From: Campylobacter avium LMG 24591
Lineage (GTDB): Bacteria; Campylobacterota; Campylobacteria; Campylobacterales; Campylobacteraceae
DNA: 64,000 nucleotides
Assembly (NCBI RefSeq): GCF_002238335.1
Contig: NZ_CP022347.1
Location: forward strand, 1,426,001 to 1,490,000
Direction: 5' to 3'
Position numbers and translations under genes: made by a program. Below are positions 59,768-64,000 of the stretch, one piece after another. How positions within the stretch are numbered: position 1 is the first letter of the stretch; every line of letters starts with the position of its first letter. A model generated the notes under the pieces. That model did not search any database, was not told the DNA's origin, and saw only the letters and a program-made list of their open reading frames with translations.

Positions 59768-59800
59768 CTAGATACTACACATCTGGCACATCAGCTTCAT
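59768..59800 (-). CDS. Ten-residue Met/Cys-rich leader peptide
   Basis: MKLMCQMCSI with AAAGGAC as ribosome site six bases upstream. Three Met and two Cys in ten codons is far above chance. It lies 155 bases before the oxygenase/metQ-like operon and is followed by the competing hairpins at 59733-59764. A second short ORF with AAGGAAG upstream (MLKANFLIQSLS, about 59699-59661) lies between. Likely a translation-based sensor of Met or Cys supply controlling the operon; not shown. Confidence 0.5.
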   Translation of the reverse strand: MKLMCQMCSI

Positions 59801-59942
59801 ATTTGTCCTTTCTTTTTTATTTCTTGTAAATTTAGAGAGTATCTTTTAAATTTAAACTTAAAATCGTTGTGAATTTGTTAAAAATATTATTTTGTGTTAC
59901 GAAAAGTAGCTAAAAGGAAGGCCTTCACCCTCCTTTATATTT

Positions 59943-62051
59943 TCAAAACCTCTTCTTATTAACATCAGTTAATATATCAGAGGCTATGGTATTAACTTCT
60001 TCTGTTATTGAGTTTGTATCATTAGCTACAGATACATTTTCTCTAGTTACACTTTCAAGTTCAGCTATGCTTTCATTTATTTGAGTAACACCTGCTGTTT
60101 GTTCTCTTATAGATTCACTTACTTCATTTACTGATTGCACTAATAAATTTATATTAGCTTCTATTTCACTTAAGGATTTACCTGTTCTTTCTGCAAGTTG
60201 TCTTACTTCATCAGCAACAACAGCAAAGCCACGTCCATGTTCTCCTGCACGTGCAGCTTCTATGGCTGCATTAAGGGCAAGTAGATTTGTTTGATCTGCT
60301 ATATCTTTTATAACTTCTACTATTGATTTTATATCATCAGCTTGTCTTGCAACATCTTCTGTTTTACCTGAGATGTTTTGCATGGATGAGCTTATTTCTT
60401 CTACTGCAGCTGCACTTTGTTCAAGTGAGTTTGCTTGAGCTTTTGAACCATCTGTTAGTTTTTGCATAGATTCTTTTAATTCATCTGCTCTGGTTGAGAG
60501 TTTGTTTGCATAGGAGGCTGAGGTTTTTAGCATTTTTCTTATTTCTTCACCTAAGGTATTTGTTACTATTTCAACTCTACCCTTAGCTTCTTTTACCTCA
60601 GTTGAGAAATCAAGCTTTACAAAGCTATCAAACACTCTGTTTAATTCTGGTAAGTCATTTCCTATTGCTGTTGATAATAAATCTAAGAGTTGATTTACTG
60701 AATCCTTTAATGAATTTAGTTGAGGATTTGATCCTTGTAAGGTAATTCTTCTAGTTGCGTGTCCTCCTCTTGTGTGATTAATTACATCAAGGGCTTCTTT
60801 TACTAAATTTGAATCTTTTTCTAAGGCTCTTTGAGTGTTTTTAGCATTCTCATTTATCATTAAGCCAATTTTACCCAACTCATCTTTAGCTCTTATCTTT
60901 ATAGGTTCTATGTTATTTACTTCGTGGTTTATGTATTTGAATAATCTTTCGAGGGCTAACACTATGGTTGGGAGACGCCCTGAGACAGTTTTTCTAACAA
61001 AGAAATAAACTATGAGCAAGATAGCAAGTAAAACAACAAGCGAAAGTGCTATGATTATCTTTTGCAAAGAATGAAGCTCGGCTAAAACGGCGCTCTTAGG
61101 AGCTGAGACTAGCATCATCCACCTAGAGCTGTTATTTTCAAGCCCAAAGCTATGTATGCTTAGGTAAGAATCAATGCCGCCTGAGGTTGTATAATCATGC
61201 ACCCCTGTTTCATTCTCAGCCATAGCCAAAAGTGCTTCTTTGTTTTTATCTTTATCTATCCTATCTTGTAGCTTGCTTAGCTGCAAGTCTTTGTTTAGGT
61301 GAAGTCCTACTGTTCCATCTTGATACAAGAAAGCTCTCGCTTCGTTTTCAAAATTAAAGGTACTGGGATCTGATAACACCTCATCTATAATGGCAAAGTC
61401 CAAAATAGCGCCGATAACGCCTATTAGCTCATTATTTTCTCCATAAACAGCAGAGGCAACGGAGCTGCCCACGAAGGTTTTGTTGTTCATAGTCATTCGC
61501 ATAGGCTTAGATATTGAGATTTGACTAGAATTTGCTTTGCTGGCATTTTCTATCACTTTTACAACAGAATCAAGAGATGAAATTTCATCTGTGCTTTTTA
61601 CGGCTGCTATGCCTCCTTTTGTGTTAATGCTTTGATTTTCAAACAAAATTATGGTTTTACCATTGCTTGTCTGAAATAAAGGATTTTGCTTAAAATGCGA
61701 AGGAGGATTTAAAATATAGAAAAAAGAATAAGAAATATGATAACCAGAGTCAGCCACCGAGGAAATCACATTAGAAAGCCTTTGAAGTGATATGTCGTTT
61801 ATATTGCTTGAAGCGAACACACTCTCTAAAACATTTGCACTATTATTTACAACAGATATTAGCTCATCAAAAAAGCCCTTAGCGTAGTTAGCATAAGCAA
61901 AAGTTTGCTCCTCAATTATCATCTCGGCCTTTTTAACCATGCTAGAACTTAGATTAGTAGTAATTACCACCACCAAGATACAAAGACCTATGACAACAGT
62001 CAAACCAACAGAAAACATCAGCTTTGTGCCAATACTTAATCTCGAAAACAT
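59943..62051 (-). CDS. Methyl-accepting chemotaxis protein
   Basis: 702 residues. Transmembrane helix 1 ([20 protein letters not shown]), then a periplasmic dCACHE-like sensor domain to about residue 325, with [16 protein letters not shown] and [10 protein letters not shown] typical of Campylobacter group A receptors. Transmembrane helix 2 is near 330-350. The signalling hairpin contains [19 protein letters not shown] with [15 protein letters not shown] before it. The ligand is unknown. The last kilobase is in the highly conserved signalling part shared with paralogues. No C-terminal CheR-binding pentapeptide is seen. Divergent from thiL. Confidence 0.93.
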   Translation of the reverse strand: MFSRLSIGTKLMFSVGLTVVIGLCILVVVITTNLSSSMVKKAEMIIEEQTFAYANYAKGFFDELISVVNNSANVLESVFASSNINDISLQRLSNVISSVADSGYHISYSFFYILNPPSHFKQNPLFQTSNGKTIILFENQSINTKGGIAAVKSTDEISSLDSVVKVIENASKANSSQISISKPMRMTMNNKTFVGSSVASAVYGENNELIGVIGAILDFAIIDEVLSDPSTFNFENEARAFLYQDGTVGLHLNKDLQLSKLQDRIDKDKNKEALLAMAENETGVHDYTTSGGIDSYLSIHSFGLENNSSRWMMLVSAPKSAVLAELHSLQKIIIALSLVVLLAILLIVYFFVRKTVSGRLPTIVLALERLFKYINHEVNNIEPIKIRAKDELGKIGLMINENAKNTQRALEKDSNLVKEALDVINHTRGGHATRRITLQGSNPQLNSLKDSVNQLLDLLSTAIGNDLPELNRVFDSFVKLDFSTEVKEAKGRVEIVTNTLGEEIRKMLKTSASYANKLSTRADELKESMQKLTDGSKAQANSLEQSAAAVEEISSSMQNISGKTEDVARQADDIKSIVEVIKDIADQTNLLALNAAIEAARAGEHGRGFAVVADEVRQLAERTGKSLSEIEANINLLVQSVNEVSESIREQTAGVTQINESIAELESVTRENVSVANDTNSITEEVNTIASDILTDVNKKRF

Positions 62052-62185
62052 ACCTCACCTTTCTTTGTTAATAATGTGGAAATCTAAATAAACAAATTTT
62101 TGTGAAAAAAATTGGTAGATTGTATTAAAATAATACTTATAGAAATATTATTGTTTAAAAAATATTTAAATTCTAAGAAAAAGAT

Positions 62186-63007
62186 ATGGATAAAGAAGCT
62201 TTTATAATCTCTGCTTTTAATAATAACTTTAACGGCGATGACGGTGCCATCATAAATGATTGGTGTTTTTCAAAGGATTTGTTTTTTGAGGATGTGCATT
62301 TTAAAAGAAAATGGCTAAGCTTGGAACAAATCGCCACAAAGGCAATGTTAGTAAATATTTCAGATGCTATTGTGATGAATGCAAGGCCTAAATTTGCACT
62401 CATAGGACTTTCTTTACCTAAAAATTTAAGCCTTGATGAGATAAAATCTTTACAAAATGCTCTTTTAAAAACAGCAAAAGAATTTAAGATACAAATCATA
62501 GGCGGAGACACAATAAGCTCTGATAAAATAGCTATTAGCATAACTTTACTTTCAAAGCTAAATGGCAGGGCTATCTTTAGAAAAGGCTTGAAAAAAGATA
62601 TGTTTTTAGCCTTTACAGGCAAGTTAGGAGATAGCTTAAAGGGCTTAAAATCCTTACAAAATGGCTTTAAGCTTCATAAAAATCATCGCTTTGTAAGGCC
62701 TATTTTAAGAGCTAATTTTTTTTACGAAGCTAGCAAAGAAATTTGCGTAGCTATGGATATATCAGACGGGCTTAATAAAGACTTAGCAAGAATGCTAAAT
62801 TTAAACAAGCTAAATATAAAATGGCTTAAAAAGATGAGTAAAAACGAGCTTATAAGCGGGGAGGAGTATGAAATTTTATTTGCTTTTTCAGGCAAAAACA
62901 AAAAAAGAATTCAAAATTTAGCAAAAAAACACAGAATAAAGATAAATATCTTTGCAAAAACAATACGAGGTAGGTATAAATTCTATGGACGAGAACATCA
63001 CTTTTAA
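62186..63007 (+). CDS. thiL: Thiamine-monophosphate kinase
   Basis: 273 residues, slightly short for the family (about 300). NGDDGAII near residue 14, [23 protein letters not shown] (near 110) and [16 protein letters not shown] (near 190) are the metal- and ATP-binding segments. It phosphorylates thiamine monophosphate to the active cofactor. It overlaps truD by 23 bases, the gene order seen in Campylobacter. Confidence 0.93.
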   Translation: MDKEAFIISAFNNNFNGDDGAIINDWCFSKDLFFEDVHFKRKWLSLEQIATKAMLVNISDAIVMNARPKFALIGLSLPKNLSLDEIKSLQNALLKTAKEFKIQIIGGDTISSDKIAISITLLSKLNGRAIFRKGLKKDMFLAFTGKLGDSLKGLKSLQNGFKLHKNHRFVRPILRANFFYEASKEICVAMDISDGLNKDLARMLNLNKLNIKWLKKMSKNELISGEEYEILFAFSGKNKKRIQNLAKKHRIKINIFAKTIRGRYKFYGREHHF

Positions 63008-64000
63008 AAAAATTTTAAGCCTAAGCCACGAAAAAATAGAGGCTCATTTTAGTAAAAACAGCTCTGATTTCGTGGTAAGAGAAAGAGCCTTGTATGAGTT
63101 TAGCGGCAAGGGAGAGCACTTAATACTTCACATCTGTAAAAAAGACTTAAGCACGAAAGAAGCACTTAAAATTTTAAGTGAGTTTAGCGGAGCAAAAATA
63201 AAGGATTTTGGTTATGCAGGACTTAAAGACAAGCAAGGACTTACTTTTCAATACCTTTCTTTAGCGAGAAAATTCGAGGAAAAATTAAAAAATTTTTCTC
63301 ACGAAAAACTTAAAATTTTAGACATCTTCTATCACGATAATAAGCTAAAAATAGGACATTTAAAAGGAAATTCCTTTTTTATAAGGCTAAAAAAAGTAAA
63401 TAAAATCAATGCTCTTAAGCTAGAACAAGCCTTTGCTTTGCTTTGTAAGCAAGGTTTTGCGAATTATTTTGCTTATCAAAGATTTGGCAAATTTAATGAT
63501 AATTACAAACAAGGGCTTGAAATTTTGCAAGGCAAAAAAAAGCTAAGAGATAAAAAAATGAGGGATTTTTTGCTTTCATCCTTTCAAAGCATACTTTTTA
63601 ATGCCTATCTTAGCAAAAGGCTTGAGTTGTCGCATTTTGCAAAAAAATTTAGCAAAAAAGAATTTGCTAGTATATACACGCTAGACAAAAAAGATATTGA
63701 TGAAATTTATGCACAAGAGCATTTTTTTAAGCTTTTAAGAGGCGATGTGCTTTGTCATTATCCCTTTGGCAAAAACTTCTTTTGCGAGGATGTGGCTAAA
63801 GAAAGTGAAAGATTTGAGCAAAAAGATATAAGCGTAACAGGACTTTTACTTGGAGAAAGAGCTATGAAAGCAAAAGATTTTGCCCTATGCTTAGAAGATG
63901 AAATTTTTAAAAATTTTTATCTTTTTAATCCTGCTTTAAATGGCTCAAGGAGATTTTTATGGTCTTATTTAGAAGAGGCTAAATTCAAATATGACGAGGA
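62985..64000 (+). CDS. truD: tRNA pseudouridine synthase TruD, 3' end outside window
   Basis: 338 codons visible from ATG at 62985 (AGGTAGG upstream). The catalytic aspartate lies in [16 protein letters not shown] (near residue 77), and [11 protein letters not shown] (near 160) is the second family signature. It makes pseudouridine 13 in tRNA-Glu. The frame is open to base 64000 with no lesions. Starts inside the thiL 3' end. Confidence 0.95.
   Translation, partial: MDENITFKKILSLSHEKIEAHFSKNSSDFVVRERALYEFSGKGEHLILHICKKDLSTKEALKILSEFSGAKIKDFGYAGLKDKQGLTFQYLSLARKFEEKLKNFSHEKLKILDIFYHDNKLKIGHLKGNSFFIRLKKVNKINALKLEQAFALLCKQGFANYFAYQRFGKFNDNYKQGLEILQGKKKLRDKKMRDFLLSSFQSILFNAYLSKRLELSHFAKKFSKKEFASIYTLDKKDIDEIYAQEHFFKLLRGDVLCHYPFGKNFFCEDVAKESERFEQKDISVTGLLLGERAMKAKDFALCLEDEIFKNFYLFNPALNGSRRFLWSYLEEAKFKYDE

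Overview
The window looks like chromosome of a Campylobacter. It is AT-rich. It has a linked rRNA operon (16S, tRNA-Ala, tRNA-Ile, 23S, 5S) with an intervening sequence in the 23S gene. It carries the DsbI/Dba pair, an EptC-type phosphoethanolamine transferase, a Campylobacter-type chemoreceptor, and promoters with a TATAAT -10 box and T-rich upstream sequence. The species cannot be named from this view.

Bases 1-19.4 kb are an accessory block, all on the minus strand and mostly DNA defence. In transcription order from the right it holds TfoX-N and a saccharopine-dehydrogenase-family gene (probably carboxynorspermidine synthase). Next is a DUF262/HNH restriction-like gene flanked by 42-bp direct repeats. 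Then comes a five-gene unit (type III-like Mod, AAA ATPase, putative nuclease, RhuM, Res helicase-nuclease), and last a type I R-M operon with a SIR2-like gene between hsdS and hsdR. hsdR runs off the left edge. The whole block is unusually rich in AGAATC/GATTCT words compared with the rest of the window, which suggests transfer, possibly from a Helicobacter-like donor.

Bases 19.5-23.7 kb hold a decayed ATP-grasp ligase/MFS exporter pair and a pentapeptide-type membrane protein. Bases 24.0-30.5 kb are the rRNA operon (minus strand), with boxA antitermination elements before both 16S and 23S, a second promoter and a G10 tract in the 16S-23S spacer, and a 10-copy 10-bp tandem repeat upstream.

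Bases 31.1-36.2 kb are a compact housekeeping operon (secG, frr, pyrE, RDD protein, nrdB, nicotinate phosphoribosyltransferase, pcm). Then come a BI-1 family protein, beta-carbonic anhydrase with an MscS channel, a secreted small protein, and an alpha-2-macroglobulin/PBP1C pair facing an SbmA/BacA-like gene. After these are dba-dsbI, xth, and eptC-dgkA-wHTH-pyrC. Between pyrC and an autotransporter lie two tiny minus-strand ORFs, one with the layout of a type I toxin. The autotransporter is out of frame at an A6 tract. A metQ-like gene and a 2-oxoglutarate/Fe(II) oxygenase gene sit behind a Met/Cys-rich 10-codon leader ORF. The window ends with a chemoreceptor, thiL and a truncated truD.
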